Counted from the stretch's first letter, positions 27,286 through 36,495 are shown. The stretch is 64,000 nucleotides of DNA from UBA830 sp038146925 (GCA_038146925.1 JAYQSP010000011.1:558001-622000), one strand, 5' to 3'. Notes: generated by a model not told the origin, from the letters alone. Made by a program: numbers and translations.

Positions 27286-28772
27286 ATGTCCCGTCCGTCG
27301 CCGGGCAGGCCGTACTCACGCCACTTGCGCGTGACTTCTTCAATAATATCGTCGCTCATGCGGAGCTTTCGGCCCCATTCGCGGCTGGTTTCCGCACCGA
27401 TTTTCGCCGTCGCATCGATGCCCATTTTCGAGCCGAGCCCTTCGACGGGCGACGCGAAATCGAGATAATCGATCGGCGTATTCTCGATCATGGTCACGTC
27501 GCGCGCGGCATCGACATTCGTGGAAATCGCCCATACGACATCTTCCCACTTGCGGGCATCGATATCTTTATCCACCACGATCACGAATTTTGTATACATA
27601 AACTGTTTAAGGTAAGACCAAACGCCCATCATGATACGTTTCGCCTGACCTGCATAAGTTTTGCGGATAGAGACCACAGCGATCCGATAGGAACAGGCCT
27701 CCGGCGGCAGCCAGAAATCGACGATTTCGGGGAACTGCTGCACCAGCAGCGGAATAAACACATCGTTCAGCGACTGGCCCAGGATCGACGGCTCGTCGGG
27801 TGGGCGTCCGGTAAAAGTCGTCAGATAGATCGGATCCTTCCGCATCGTGATTGCCGAGACGGTAAACACCGGAAACGTCTCGGTCGCGTTGTAGTATCCT
27901 GTGTGGTCGCCGTAAGGGCCCTCAGGGCCGGCATCGGTGAGGGATACGTGCCCTTCGATGACGATTTCCGCCTCGGCGGGCACCTGCAGCGGCACGGTCT
28001 TGCAGTCGGCAAGTTCCAGCTTTCTGCCGCGCAAGAGACCTGCGAACTGATACTCCGACATGGTTTCCGGCACTGGAGCGACGGCAGCGATAATGGTTGC
28101 CGGATCCGCACCGATGACCGCGGCAGCCGGCACCGATGTCTCGCCGTCGCGGGCGGCGTCGTCGGCGTGCTTCGCGCCGCCGCGATGGGCCAGCCAGCGC
28201 ATCAGCGTCGTGTTTCGCCCGGTCACCTGCATGCGGTATATGCCGATATTCGCTTTGCCGTCCGTCCCCCGCGTTACAACCAACGGCCAGGTGATCAGCG
28301 GGGCCGGTTCACCCGGCCAGCAGGTCTGAATTGGCAGTTTTCCAAGGTCGATGTCGTCGCCCGCAAGAACGATTTCCTGGCATGGTGCGCTGCTTACGGA
28401 TTTCGGTTTCATCGCCATTACGGTTTTCAGCAACGGCAGCATCTCCATCGCTTCCCGCCATCCGCCGGGCGGTTCGGGTTGACGCAGGAATGCCAGTTGT
28501 TCGCCGAATTCTCGGAGTTCTTCCGGCGTTTTCTGCATGCCCCAGGCGACACGCTCCACCGTTCCGAACAGATTTGTCAGGACCGGCATATCCTGCGGCA
28601 CGCCGTTCGCATCGACCACGTTCTCGAAAAGAACGGCCGGTCCACCGTCGGCGAGCAGACGGGTCTGGATCTCGGTCATTTCCAGATGCGTCGATACCGG
28701 AATTGAAACGCGGGTTAACCGGTTTTCTTTTTCCAGTTTGCGGATAAAGTCGCGAAGGTTGGCATAGGCCAT
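27264..28772 (-). CDS. ubiD: 4-hydroxy-3-polyprenylbenzoate decarboxylase (UbiD)
   Basis: This is the housekeeping UbiD that removes the carboxylate in ubiquinone synthesis with prenylated FMN as cofactor. The 502-residue protein begins MAYANLRDFIRKLEKENRL, very like known UbiD N-termini, has GPEGPYGDHTGYYN around the conserved Glu residues, and KIGIDATAKIG near the end. The frame is open to 28823, but the start at 28772 matches the family. It differs markedly from the three other UbiD-type genes here (14604, 16297, 40602). It overlaps pmbA, so they share a transcript. It is divergent from the gene at 28866. Confidence 0.93.
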   Translation of the reverse strand: MAYANLRDFIRKLEKENRLTRVSIPVSTHLEMTEIQTRLLADGGPAVLFENVVDANGVPQDMPVLTNLFGTVERVAWGMQKTPEELREFGEQLAFLRQPEPPGGWREAMEMLPLLKTVMAMKPKSVSSAPCQEIVLAGDDIDLGKLPIQTCWPGEPAPLITWPLVVTRGTDGKANIGIYRMQVTGRNTTLMRWLAHRGGAKHADDAARDGETSVPAAAVIGADPATIIAAVAPVPETMSEYQFAGLLRGRKLELADCKTVPLQVPAEAEIVIEGHVSLTDAGPEGPYGDHTGYYNATETFPVFTVSAITMRKDPIYLTTFTGRPPDEPSILGQSLNDVFIPLLVQQFPEIVDFWLPPEACSYRIAVVSIRKTYAGQAKRIMMGVWSYLKQFMYTKFVIVVDKDIDARKWEDVVWAISTNVDAARDVTMIENTPIDYLDFASPVEGLGSKMGIDATAKIGAETSREWGRKLRMSDDIIEEVTRKWREYGLPGDGRDIWTSTDR

Positions 28773-28865
28773 GGTTGCGCGGTTCTGCCCTACGGCGGGA
28801 TGACGGTCAAGCGCCTGTATCATGCCGATGTTTGAGTGGTTTCAACTGAAGGTGCGACTGTTGAT

Positions 28866-29579
28866 ATGAACGACCCGGTTGCTCATGCAAAATCCTATCC
28901 GTTTCCCGTTCCCGGAAGGTCGTACGTTTTTTGGAACGGTCAACCCGTCGATATGCCGGAAGACGGTTTCGACCGCGCCGACCGAACGCCCGTACTTGCC
29001 GCCGGTTCGAACCAGTCGCACGAACAGCTTGCCAGGAAATACAGCATTCTGCCCGGGCACGTTGAGATCCCCGTCCAGAAAGGGATGCTGCGGGATTTTG
29101 ATTCCGTCTATGCGGCGCACCTGGCTAGCTACGGTTCTGTACCCTCCACGTTTTATCCCTCGGCCGGGACACGGGTCACGACGTACGTCCTATGGCTCGA
29201 CGATTCACAACTCAACAGAATGCACGAAACCGAACGCAACTATACCTTTGACCGTCTGGAGACCGTCACGGTCGAGATCGATGACGAAGGCGAAGTGCTT
29301 CGTGAAGCCCATGCCTATACGGCAAAAATCGGTTGCGTCAATTACGACGGTTTGCCCGTCGCCTTGGCGGAAATCAAGGCGCATGGGCGTACTCTTCCAT
29401 CCATGTCGCAACCGGAGATGCTCGATTTCGTGCGCTCCCGCCTGGCGCCCGACAGTGCGCTGGACGAATTCGTCCACGCCCATATTTTAGACGAGTCGCT
29501 TCGACAGGCCCGAACGGCAGCGCTTTCCAAGGATGCGATATTCCAGGAATTTCCGCGCACTGTCCTTGGCGATTTTTAG
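28866..29579 (+). CDS. Hypothetical protein, gamma-glutamylcyclotransferase-like
   Basis: A 237-residue soluble protein I cannot name with certainty. After about 45 residues it has RTPVLAAGSNQSHEQLARKY, resembling the YGSN-type substrate loop of gamma-glutamylcyclotransferase-fold proteins, and HLASYGSVPSTFYPS. NRMHETERNYTFDRL contains a Glu in a place that could match the catalytic Glu of that fold. I prefer the ATG at 28866; a GTG at 28836 is in frame. No neighbour suggests a pathway: it is divergent from ubiD and tail to tail with the formate dehydrogenase genes. Enzyme activity is only a guess. Confidence 0.6.
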   Translation: MNDPVAHAKSYPFPVPGRSYVFWNGQPVDMPEDGFDRADRTPVLAAGSNQSHEQLARKYSILPGHVEIPVQKGMLRDFDSVYAAHLASYGSVPSTFYPSAGTRVTTYVLWLDDSQLNRMHETERNYTFDRLETVTVEIDDEGEVLREAHAYTAKIGCVNYDGLPVALAEIKAHGRTLPSMSQPEMLDFVRSRLAPDSALDEFVHAHILDESLRQARTAALSKDAIFQEFPRTVLGDF

Positions 29580-29583
29580 GTAA

Positions 29584-32355
29584 TTACTCCGCTGCGATTG
29601 CTTCCGATTTTTCGATGCGGGCAGCGCAGAATTTGAACTCCGGTATCTTGCCATACGGGTCCAGCGCCGGGTTCGTCAGCAGATTCGCGGCCGCCTCGAC
29701 ATAGCAGAATGGAATAAACACCATCCCGTCGGGAACATCCCGATCGGCACGTGCTTTTAACTCGATCGCGCCCCGCCGGGTCTCCACGCGGATCATGTCC
29801 CCGGCAGAGATGTTCATCCGGCCCAGTAACTTTGGTGACAGATTGGCGGTCGCCTCCGGTTCCACCTGGTCCAGCACGCTGGATCGCCGGGTCATCGCGC
29901 CGGTATGCCAATGTTCCAGAACTCGGCCGGTGGTCAGGATTATGGGATACTCGTCATCCGGCACCTCGTCGGGCGGCAAAACATCTGCCGGTACGAATTT
30001 TCCACGTCCGGATGCAGTTGGAAAACCTTCCCGGAAAATAATTTCCTGGCTCACGCCTTCATCATTTACCGGATAAGTAATCGAATGTTCGTCCTGCAGT
30101 CGCTGCCAGCTGATACCTTTGAAAGACGGCATGCAGGCCGCCATTTCGTCGAATACCTCGGACGTATCGCGGTAATTCCAGTTTAGCCCGATCCGCCGGG
30201 CAATCTCCTGGATGATCCACAAATCCTGCTTTGCGTCACCCGGCAGGGGCAGAGCTTTTCGACCCACCTGAACCTGACGGTTCGTGTTGGTGAAGGTGCC
30301 GTCTTTTTCAGGGAACGCGCTGGCGGGCAGGACGACATCCGCATGAAATGCGGTTTCGGTCAGGAACAAATCCTGGACAACCAGATGATCCAGCGCCGCC
30401 AGGGCCTGTCGCGCATGGCGGACATCCGGGTCCGACATGGCCGGATTTTCTCCCATAATATACATCGCGCGAATGTCGCCGGCGTGGATCGCTGTCATGA
30501 TCTCTACCACCGTGAGACCGCGTTTCGGGTCGAGACTGGTTTTCCAGTATTCCTCGAATTGCGCGTGAAGGTCGGGATCTTCCACGGGTACGTAGTCCGG
30601 GAAGAACATCGGGATCAATCCGGCATCCGAAGCCCCCTGCACGTTGTTCTGGCCCCTCAGCGGGTGAAGACCCGTTCCCGGACGGCCCACATGTCCCGTC
30701 ATGAGGGCCAGGGATATCAGGCATCTTGAATTATCTGTGCCATGAACATGCTGGGATATTCCCATTCCCCAGAAAATGATACTGCGCTCCGCTTTCGCAT
30801 ATTCGCGGGCAACTGTACGGATGGTCTCGGCGTCGACTCCGCAAATGTCCGACATTCTCTCAGGCGCGAAGCCCCGGACGTGCTCTTTCAGTTCGTCGAA
30901 TCCTTCCGTAAAGCCCTTGATGTAATTCTCGTCGGTCAGGCCTTCTTCCACGATCGTATGCATCATCGCGTTCAGGAGGGCGACATCCGAGCCCCCCTTG
31001 AAACAGATCATATGGGTCGCGTGGCGAGACAGGGCCTGGCCGCGCGGGTCCATGACGATCAGTTTGGCCCCATTCCTGACCGCATTTTTGAAGAAGGTCG
31101 CGGCGACGGGATGGTTCACCGTCGGATTGGCACCGATCACGATGATCACATCCGACTGCGCGGCGTCGTAAAACGGCGCGGAGACTGCGCCCGAATTTAC
31201 GGTTTCCATAAGAGCGGCCACGGAAGACGCGTGACACAACCGGGTACAGTGATCGACGTTATTGGTGTGGAATCCGGTCCGGACGAGTTTCTGAAACAGA
31301 TAGGCTTCCTCGTTGGATCCCTTGGCCGACCCGAACCCGGCAAGTCCCGACCCGCCGGTTTCGTCGATCACCCTCTTCAGGCCCGCCGCCGCGAAATCGA
31401 GTGCCTCGTCCCAAGTTGCCTCCCTGAAATATTGGAGAGGGTCCGACGGGTCGAAAGCGGCGTCAGCGTCCTTCAAGACCCCTTCTTTCCGGATCAACGG
31501 CATGGTCAGCCGATCCGGATGATGAACGTAGTCAAATCCGAACCGCCCTTTCACGCAGAGCCGGTTACGGTTGGCGGGACCGTCCCGGCCTTCGACATAG
31601 AGAAGCTTGTCGTCCTTGATGTTGTAAGTCAGTTGGCATCCGACGCCGCAATAGGGGCAAACCGACTCCACCTGTCGGTCCGGTTGAATTCTTCCCTCTG
31701 ACGTTGCGACGGTTGCCGGCAGCAAGGCTCCCGTCGGGCAGGCCTGTACGCATTCGCCGCAGGCGACGCAGGTGCTGTCTCCCATCGGGTCGTCGAAGTC
31801 GAAAACGATTTTTGAATGGGCGCCGCGGTGCGCCATGCCTATCACGTCATTGACCTGCACTTCCCTGCAAGCACGAACACACAGCGTACAGTTGATGCAT
31901 GCGTCCAGATTGACGGCCATTGCCGGATGGGACAGGTCCGGTTCAGGTGTCTCCCTGGCCGGAAAACGGCTTGAATCCATGTCCAGCTTGTCGGCCCATC
32001 GCCAGAATTTCGAGTCCCCGTCATGGGCCTTTTTGCGCGGCGGCTGATCCGCGACGAGGAGCTCGAACACCATTTTCCGGGCGGATGCCGCCCGGTCGGT
32101 AGAGGTGTTGACCACCATACCCTCGCTCGGTTCCCGGATGCAGGAAGCTGCGAGTACGCGTTCGCCTTCGATCTCCACCATGCAGGCCCGACAGTTGCCA
32201 TCGGCGCGGTATCCGGGTTCCGGCGACCAGCATAAATGAGGAATGTCGGTGCCGAAGCGTTGCGCCGCCTGCCAGATGGACTCACCTGGCGCCGCGGACA
32301 CGTCGCGACCGTCCAGGATGAACTTTATTTCTTCGTGGTTTCCATCCAGTGGCAT
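29584..32355 (-). CDS. fdsA: NAD-dependent formate dehydrogenase, molybdenum catalytic (alpha) subunit
   Basis: A 923-residue cytoplasmic molybdoenzyme oxidising formate to CO2. Domains in order: a NuoG-like [2Fe-2S] domain (Cys about residues 42, 55, 58 and 72), ferredoxin-like [4Fe-4S] clusters with CINCTLCVRAC and CVACGECVQACPTGA, the [4Fe-4S] motif CPYCGVGC near 233-240, then the bis-MGD domain. The likely Mo ligand is the Cys in TRLCHASSVAALM near residue 374; it is Cys, not selenocysteine. It lies 15 bases after the beta-subunit gene. No FdhD sulfur carrier or separate delta subunit gene follows, so maturation genes must be elsewhere. Confidence 0.92.
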   Translation of the reverse strand: MPLDGNHEEIKFILDGRDVSAAPGESIWQAAQRFGTDIPHLCWSPEPGYRADGNCRACMVEIEGERVLAASCIREPSEGMVVNTSTDRAASARKMVFELLVADQPPRKKAHDGDSKFWRWADKLDMDSSRFPARETPEPDLSHPAMAVNLDACINCTLCVRACREVQVNDVIGMAHRGAHSKIVFDFDDPMGDSTCVACGECVQACPTGALLPATVATSEGRIQPDRQVESVCPYCGVGCQLTYNIKDDKLLYVEGRDGPANRNRLCVKGRFGFDYVHHPDRLTMPLIRKEGVLKDADAAFDPSDPLQYFREATWDEALDFAAAGLKRVIDETGGSGLAGFGSAKGSNEEAYLFQKLVRTGFHTNNVDHCTRLCHASSVAALMETVNSGAVSAPFYDAAQSDVIIVIGANPTVNHPVAATFFKNAVRNGAKLIVMDPRGQALSRHATHMICFKGGSDVALLNAMMHTIVEEGLTDENYIKGFTEGFDELKEHVRGFAPERMSDICGVDAETIRTVAREYAKAERSIIFWGMGISQHVHGTDNSRCLISLALMTGHVGRPGTGLHPLRGQNNVQGASDAGLIPMFFPDYVPVEDPDLHAQFEEYWKTSLDPKRGLTVVEIMTAIHAGDIRAMYIMGENPAMSDPDVRHARQALAALDHLVVQDLFLTETAFHADVVLPASAFPEKDGTFTNTNRQVQVGRKALPLPGDAKQDLWIIQEIARRIGLNWNYRDTSEVFDEMAACMPSFKGISWQRLQDEHSITYPVNDEGVSQEIIFREGFPTASGRGKFVPADVLPPDEVPDDEYPIILTTGRVLEHWHTGAMTRRSSVLDQVEPEATANLSPKLLGRMNISAGDMIRVETRRGAIELKARADRDVPDGMVFIPFCYVEAAANLLTNPALDPYGKIPEFKFCAARIEKSEAIAAE

Positions 32356-32370
32356 CGTTCCGGTTCCGCT

Positions 32371-34071
32371 CTATTTCACGTCTTCGGGGAAATGACGAAA
32401 CACCGAAAGTAATCCGTTCGGCGCCGCCTGGCCCAGCCCGCAGATAGATGCGTCCATCATCGTTCTGCTCAATTCTTCAAGCAGCGGCTGGTCCCAACTG
32501 TCCGCTTCCATCAGGCTGACCGATTTTTCGCACCCGGCGCGGCAGGGCGTGCATTGTCCGCAGGATTCGTCTTCGAAGAACCGCATAAGGTTCAGGGCGG
32601 CATCGGCCGCGCTGTCTTTGTCCGACAAAACGATCACCGCAGCGGAACCGATCAGACAGCCGTGTTCTTCCAGCGTGCTGAAATCAAGGGGGATATCGTC
32701 TTTCGATGATGGCAGGATGCCACCAGATGCACCGCCCGGGAGATAGCCCTTGAAGGTGTGACCGTCCGCCATGCCGCCGCAATATTCGTCGATCAGTTCG
32801 CGAACCGTGATCCCGGCTTCCGCGATTTTCACGCCGGGTTCCCGGACGCGGCCGGAGACCGAAAACGTCCGCAGACCCTTTCGTCCGTTGCGGCCATGCC
32901 CTGAATACCATTCCGGTCCTTTTTCCAGAACGTCCCGCACCCAGAACAGCGTCTCGACGTTGTTGATCAGGGTTGGCCGCCCGAACAAACCGATTTCGGC
33001 GGCAAAAGGCGGTTTGTGGCGGGGCAGCCCCCTTTTCCCCTCGATGCTCTCCAGCATCGCAGACTCCTCGCCGCAGATATAGGCACCGGCGCCACGGCGA
33101 AGATGGAGAGTTCCCGGTTTCAGAAGTTCTGTTTTTTCCAGCCTGGCGATCGCGTGGGCCAGAATCGACCGGATGGCGGGATACTCGTCGCGCAGATAGA
33201 TGTAGCAGGCTTCTGCTTCGACGGCCCACATGCCGATAAGCACACCTTCCAGAAACCTGTGAGGATCGCGTTCCAGAAAATAGCGGTCCTTGAATGTGCC
33301 GGGCTCGCCTTCGTCGCCGTTGACGGCCATCATTCTGGGGCCGGGAAAATTCCGGACGATGCGCCATTTTCGTCCGGTCGGAAAACCCGCTCCGCCAAGA
33401 CCGCGGAGTTCCGAACTCTCGAGACTGGTAATGACGTCGTCGCGCGACTGCGCGTCGGACAGGCATCGTTTAAGCGTCTCGTAGCCGCCTTCCAGCAGGT
33501 ACGTATCGTAGTCGACATGCCCGGGAATGGCCGGGTCGACGGCCTTCCTGTCGACGGCGTCGGCAATTCGCCCTGGCGTTGCATGCACGATCTGGTTTTT
33601 CCCCACCGCGACGGCAGGCGCTCCATCGCAGGCGCCCATGCAGGGTGCTGTCAGGATGCGGACGCTCTTCCCGAACTTTGCTTCCAAATCTCGTTTTAAT
33701 TCGATGGCGCCCGACATCTCACAGGTTATCGAACTGCAGACGCGAATCGTGATTTCCGGCGGGGCGCTCTGGCCGTCTTCCAGTACATCGAAGTGGTGAT
33801 AGAACGTTGCGGTTTCGTATACCTCCGCAAGCGCGAGACGGAACTCCTCTGCCAGTGCAACGAGGTGATCCGGTCCAAGGCATCTGTATTGATCCTGTAT
33901 CAGGTGCAGCGCTTCGATGAGCATGTCGCGGGTGCGCGGCATATCGCCAAGAAGCTTTGAAACTTCGTTTGCTGCCGTCGTAGAGAGTTGGCGGCCTTTG
34001 GGCGTTTCGGATCCCCTGCCGCCGGCTCCGGGGCTGCGAAATTTCGACTTTTCGTGTTTGCCGTCAGCCAT
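32371..34071 (-). CDS. fdsB: Formate dehydrogenase diaphorase subunit, fused NuoE/NuoF type
   Basis: A 566-residue fusion. Residues about 40-190 are NuoE-like, with the [2Fe-2S] ligands in CSSITC and CMGAC. The rest is NuoF-like: RGLGGAGFPTGRKW begins the FMN/NAD domain, EPGTFKDRYFLERDPHRFLEG follows, YICGEESAMLESIEGKRGLP is the SLBB-proximal part, and CGQCTPCRAGC holds the [4Fe-4S] cluster. It passes electrons from formate to NAD. In the Ralstonia-type enzyme these two parts are separate (FdsG and FdsB). The first about 30 residues are low-complexity and basic. The start overlaps the end of the DUF3553 gene by eight bases. Confidence 0.9.
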   Translation of the reverse strand: MADGKHEKSKFRSPGAGGRGSETPKGRQLSTTAANEVSKLLGDMPRTRDMLIEALHLIQDQYRCLGPDHLVALAEEFRLALAEVYETATFYHHFDVLEDGQSAPPEITIRVCSSITCEMSGAIELKRDLEAKFGKSVRILTAPCMGACDGAPAVAVGKNQIVHATPGRIADAVDRKAVDPAIPGHVDYDTYLLEGGYETLKRCLSDAQSRDDVITSLESSELRGLGGAGFPTGRKWRIVRNFPGPRMMAVNGDEGEPGTFKDRYFLERDPHRFLEGVLIGMWAVEAEACYIYLRDEYPAIRSILAHAIARLEKTELLKPGTLHLRRGAGAYICGEESAMLESIEGKRGLPRHKPPFAAEIGLFGRPTLINNVETLFWVRDVLEKGPEWYSGHGRNGRKGLRTFSVSGRVREPGVKIAEAGITVRELIDEYCGGMADGHTFKGYLPGGASGGILPSSKDDIPLDFSTLEEHGCLIGSAAVIVLSDKDSAADAALNLMRFFEDESCGQCTPCRAGCEKSVSLMEADSWDQPLLEELSRTMMDASICGLGQAAPNGLLSVFRHFPEDVK

Positions 34072-34249
34072 CGAATTCCGACTCGTGAACGGTTTGTAAG
34101 TCGACTATGTCCGCGTTGATCAGATGTTTGCCTACATTTTCAAAATTCACCGTTATGCGGAATCCGTCCACAGACTGGACTTGTCCGATTCCCCAGTCGT
34201 GTTCCGTCGGGTGACGTACAAGCGTTCCCGGGACGATATTGTAATTCAT
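34064..34249 (-). CDS. DUF3553 domain small protein
   Basis: A 61-residue protein that is nearly all one domain: PGTLVRHPTEHDWGIGQVQS, then FRITVNFENVGKHLINADIVDL, the DUF3553 pattern, which resembles the small barrel of CarD-like or KOW-type proteins. The function is unknown. Family members in alphaproteobacteria often lie near chpT, and a chpT relic does start 150 bases away on the other strand. Its last codons overlap the start of the fused formate dehydrogenase subunit by eight bases, so it may now serve as the leader gene of that operon. Confidence 0.75.
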   Translation of the reverse strand: MNYNIVPGTLVRHPTEHDWGIGQVQSVDGFRITVNFENVGKHLINADIVDLQTVHESEFDG

Positions 34250-34400
34250 GCGCCAAGCCTTTGATCTCGAAACGGCAATTTACATGAAATTTCGACTTCG
34301 TTAAGACCGAGTCGCTTTGATAAAGCATAGAAAGTTCACGTTGGCGTGTGCCGAAGTTCTGTTTAGGCGGGCAGGATTCGCCGGATAGAGGGGGAGAGTT

Positions 34401-34630
34401 ATGTCGTAGCAGATAGATATTCGTGTGTTGGAGCTTCTTTGCTCGCGCATTTGTCATGACCTGATCAGTCCTGTCACCGCAATAAACGACGGCATGGAAC
34501 TGCTCGAAGACGATCCCGACGACATGCTCAATGACATTCAGGACCTGTTGATGTAAAGCGCCTTCGAAGGGACTGGAAAGCTTCAATATTTTTGTATGTA
34601 CGGCGCCGATATAGAGGGAGGCAGCGCGTC
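34401..34630 (+). pseudogene. chpT: chpT (CckA histidine phosphotransferase) relic
   Basis: An ATG after a GGGGAGAG site is followed in the same frame by an amber TAG at codon 3, then a clear ChpT N-terminus: VLELLCSRICHDLISPVTAI with the phospho-accepting His, then NDGMELLEDDPDDM. A TAA at 34554 interrupts the frame, after which KLQYFCMYGA matches the helix following the deleted part of the dimerisation domain. ChpT normally has about 200 residues and relays phosphate from CckA to CtrA and CpdR. The pseudo-ATPase C-terminal domain is gone. Two stops plus an internal deletion show a real pseudogene; it is not a sequencing artefact. Confidence 0.78.
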
Positions 34631-34699
34631 GACTGCTGAAGAACCCTCTGCAGATGCGCCCGCCCTGGAAAAGGCGGCTGAAATACTCGCGGAAGAGGC

Positions 34700-34996
34700 G
34701 GCAGCGTCTTTTAGTAGATCGCTCAGAATCTCGTCTGAGACGCCGTATGTCAGGCGGGTGATTTCAGGGCCATTTGAATAAAGTCCGCAAAAAGTACCGA
34801 TAGCGGAATTTACGGCCTGACCGCCGAGGTTCGCAGCTGACTCCTCGAGGACAACTTTTCCTCCGGCTGCCGCCGCTTCAAGTGCAGCCGAAATTCCGTC
34901 TGCGCCGGATCCGACGACGCAGATACCCGCCGCGATCTTTTCTCCTGACTTTTCCGGCCTGCGCGCTATCCGGGTGGGCACGCCGGCCTTGGTCAT
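34700..34996 (-). pseudogene. FAD-dependent oxidoreductase, N-terminal fragment
   Basis: On the minus strand about 95 codons encode the FAD-binding start of a flavoprotein: AAGICVVGSGADGISAALEA (a GxGxxG Rossmann motif) followed by GGKVVLEESAANLGGQAVNS and IGTFCGLYSNGPE, as in the FAD_oxidored family (over 400 residues in intact members). After about 34700 the frame continues into low-complexity sequence antisense to the chpT relic and stops at 34583, without the rest of the enzyme. The gene is truncated by a deletion whose junction abuts chpT. It starts four bases beyond the csrA stop. Confidence 0.65.
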
Positions 34997-35000
34997 CCGG

Positions 35001-35237
35001 TCAGTCGCCCGCCTTTTCCGGTTCTTTTGCCTGAGCCGTCAGAAAATCGGCACTTGCCTGTGCCGCTTCCAGATTCTCTTTCTGGATTTTCTCGTAGAGT
35101 TCCCGCCTCAAAACAGATGCGCCCTGCGGGAAGGTAAACCCAAGCTTAGCCGACCGGCCCCGGATATCGACCACCGTCACTTCGATGTCACCATTGATGA
35201 TGACGGATTCGCCAGCTTTTCGTGTGAGATAGAGCAT
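35001..35237 (-). CDS. csrA: Carbon storage regulator CsrA
   Basis: An intact 78-residue RNA-binding translational regulator. It starts MLYLTRKAGESVIINGDIEV, the usual CsrA first strands with the RNA-contacting Arg near residue 6, and has VLRRELYEKIQKEN as the C-terminal helix region with the second conserved Arg. The tail of about 20 residues is longer than in the shortest homologues. GAGG lies upstream of the ATG. CsrA commonly controls flagellin and motility genes with FliW; here it is surrounded by relics of flagellar and cell-cycle genes yet has no lesion itself, suggesting other targets. Confidence 0.9.
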   Translation of the reverse strand: MLYLTRKAGESVIINGDIEVTVVDIRGRSAKLGFTFPQGASVLRRELYEKIQKENLEAAQASADFLTAQAKEPEKAGD

Positions 35238-35387
35238 CGGTGCCTCGTCACTACTTGTAACGTCTGACAGGAGCGCGCACTCGCGCAACGCCTGTAATTT
35301 ACATTTTATTAACACAGGCTTGGGAAACTTCAAATTCCCGTAAAGTTTTATCGAGTGTTTACGGATGTCCGGCAACCGGGGAAGGCG

Positions 35388-35736
35388 ATGGACCTAACCA
35401 ATCTAAAACTGTTTCAAATGGCCACAAAGCGGATGAACTGGCTGTCCAAGCACCGGCAGGTTCTGGCGCAGAACATCGCGAACTCTGACACGCCCGCCTA
35501 ACGCCCCGATGTGCAAGACCTGTTACCTGCATCTTGAAGCAATCCGTAAGCCGCCCAAATACCGGCCGGATTCCGGCAAAAGCGTCTACGAAACGGCGCA
35601 GGCAGGAAACGCGCTCATCATCGAGGAACAGTTCACCAAGGTTGCGGAAATCCAGTCCAATCACCGCCCGGCCTGTAATCTGTATGCCAAGCGCAACTCA
35701 ATGCTGAAAATTGCGCTTAGCAAGCAAAATGCTTGA
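35388..35736 (+). pseudogene. flgB: flgB (flagellar proximal rod protein) relic
   Basis: ATG 35388, after a GGGGAAGG site, opens a FlgB N-terminus: LKLFQMATKRMNWLSKHRQV followed by LAQNIANSDTPA, then TAA where a Tyr codon is expected (one-base change TAT to TAA), then RPDVQDL in the same frame. A frameshift follows, and from about 35590 another frame gives the FlgB C-terminus: EEQFTKVAEIQSNHRPACNL followed by YAKRNSMLKIALSKQ and a TGA at 35734. A stop plus a frameshift in a roughly 115-codon gene mark a decayed rod gene. flgC and fliE, its usual followers, are absent. Confidence 0.8.
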
Positions 35737-35891
35737 TCGCGCGGTTTGAGGGTAAGGCGATCGCCGGGGGGTTGATGCTGGCCCGGTGGACGAAATCTTC
35801 CGCCGTGACCGGTCCGATGCTTCGTGCAAATTATGAAGAAATAAAACTACAGACTGCGGTGGGGCTCGCAAAGCTAGGTCAGGTTGCCTGA
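35733..35891 (+). other. Possible small ORF or gene relic of unknown origin
   Basis: An open stretch of 52 codons from TTG 35733 (38 codons from ATG 35775) ends at TGA 35891 and overlaps the flgB relic. Its end reads MLRANYEEIKLQTAVGLAKL. I do not recognise it. Given the decay around it, it may be a relic; there is no convincing ribosome site. Confidence 0.2.
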
Positions 35892-35971
35892 TTCCGCGCT
35901 TTTCGCCTACTTGCGTCTGCTCCGGCCCCAAACCTATACTTCCCGTGGGTTTCGCACAGATTTCGGCAGAT

Positions 35972-36388
35972 ATGACATCAACGACCCCGCCTGATTACCA
36001 ACCGTCCGATGAAGAACCCTTCATGAACGACGTGATGCTGGAGTATTTTCGGCACAAGCTCGTTTCCTGGAAGAACGAGCTGTTGCGCGAAGCCGGTCAG
36101 ACATTGCGGCATCTTCAGGAGCAGGATTCCCGTTCCGCTGATCAGGCCGACCGGGCAACTGCCGAAACAGACCGGTCGATTGAACTTCGTACCCGAGACC
36201 GGGCCCGAAAGCTCGCTCAGAAAATAGACGAGGCTCTTCAGAGGATAGAACAGGGAAGCTACGGTTATTGCAGCGAAACGGGCGATCCCATCGCGATCAA
36301 ACGTCTGGAAGCACGGCCCATCGCGACCCTGGGGCTCGAAGCCCAAGAACGCCATGAGCGTTTAGAAAAAACTCAGCGGGACGACTAG
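35972..36388 (+). CDS. dksA: RNA polymerase-binding transcription factor DksA
   Basis: A 138-residue DksA/TraR family protein that enters the RNA polymerase secondary channel and acts with ppGpp. It has the coiled-coil segment (about residues 20-90) with the acidic turn RSADQADRATAETD, and the globular part with YGYCSETGDPIAIKRLEARP, as in alphaproteobacterial DksA. Only one Cys of the usual four zinc ligands is visible, a feature of the low-cysteine DksA forms. The frame is open from 35945; ATG 35972 agrees better with homologues. It is intact although it lies between the flgB and flhB-like relics, where alphaproteobacteria often place it. Confidence 0.88.
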   Translation: MTSTTPPDYQPSDEEPFMNDVMLEYFRHKLVSWKNELLREAGQTLRHLQEQDSRSADQADRATAETDRSIELRTRDRARKLAQKIDEALQRIEQGSYGYCSETGDPIAIKRLEARPIATLGLEAQERHERLEKTQRDD

Positions 36389-36495
36389 CTCGTCATCTGC
36401 TTCTGCGGAATAGTGCTGCCCTGCCGAAGCCCGTTCATGTCAGAATGGGAACAGAATATCGAAGATCTGCTTGCCGTAACGAGGTTGCTGAATAT

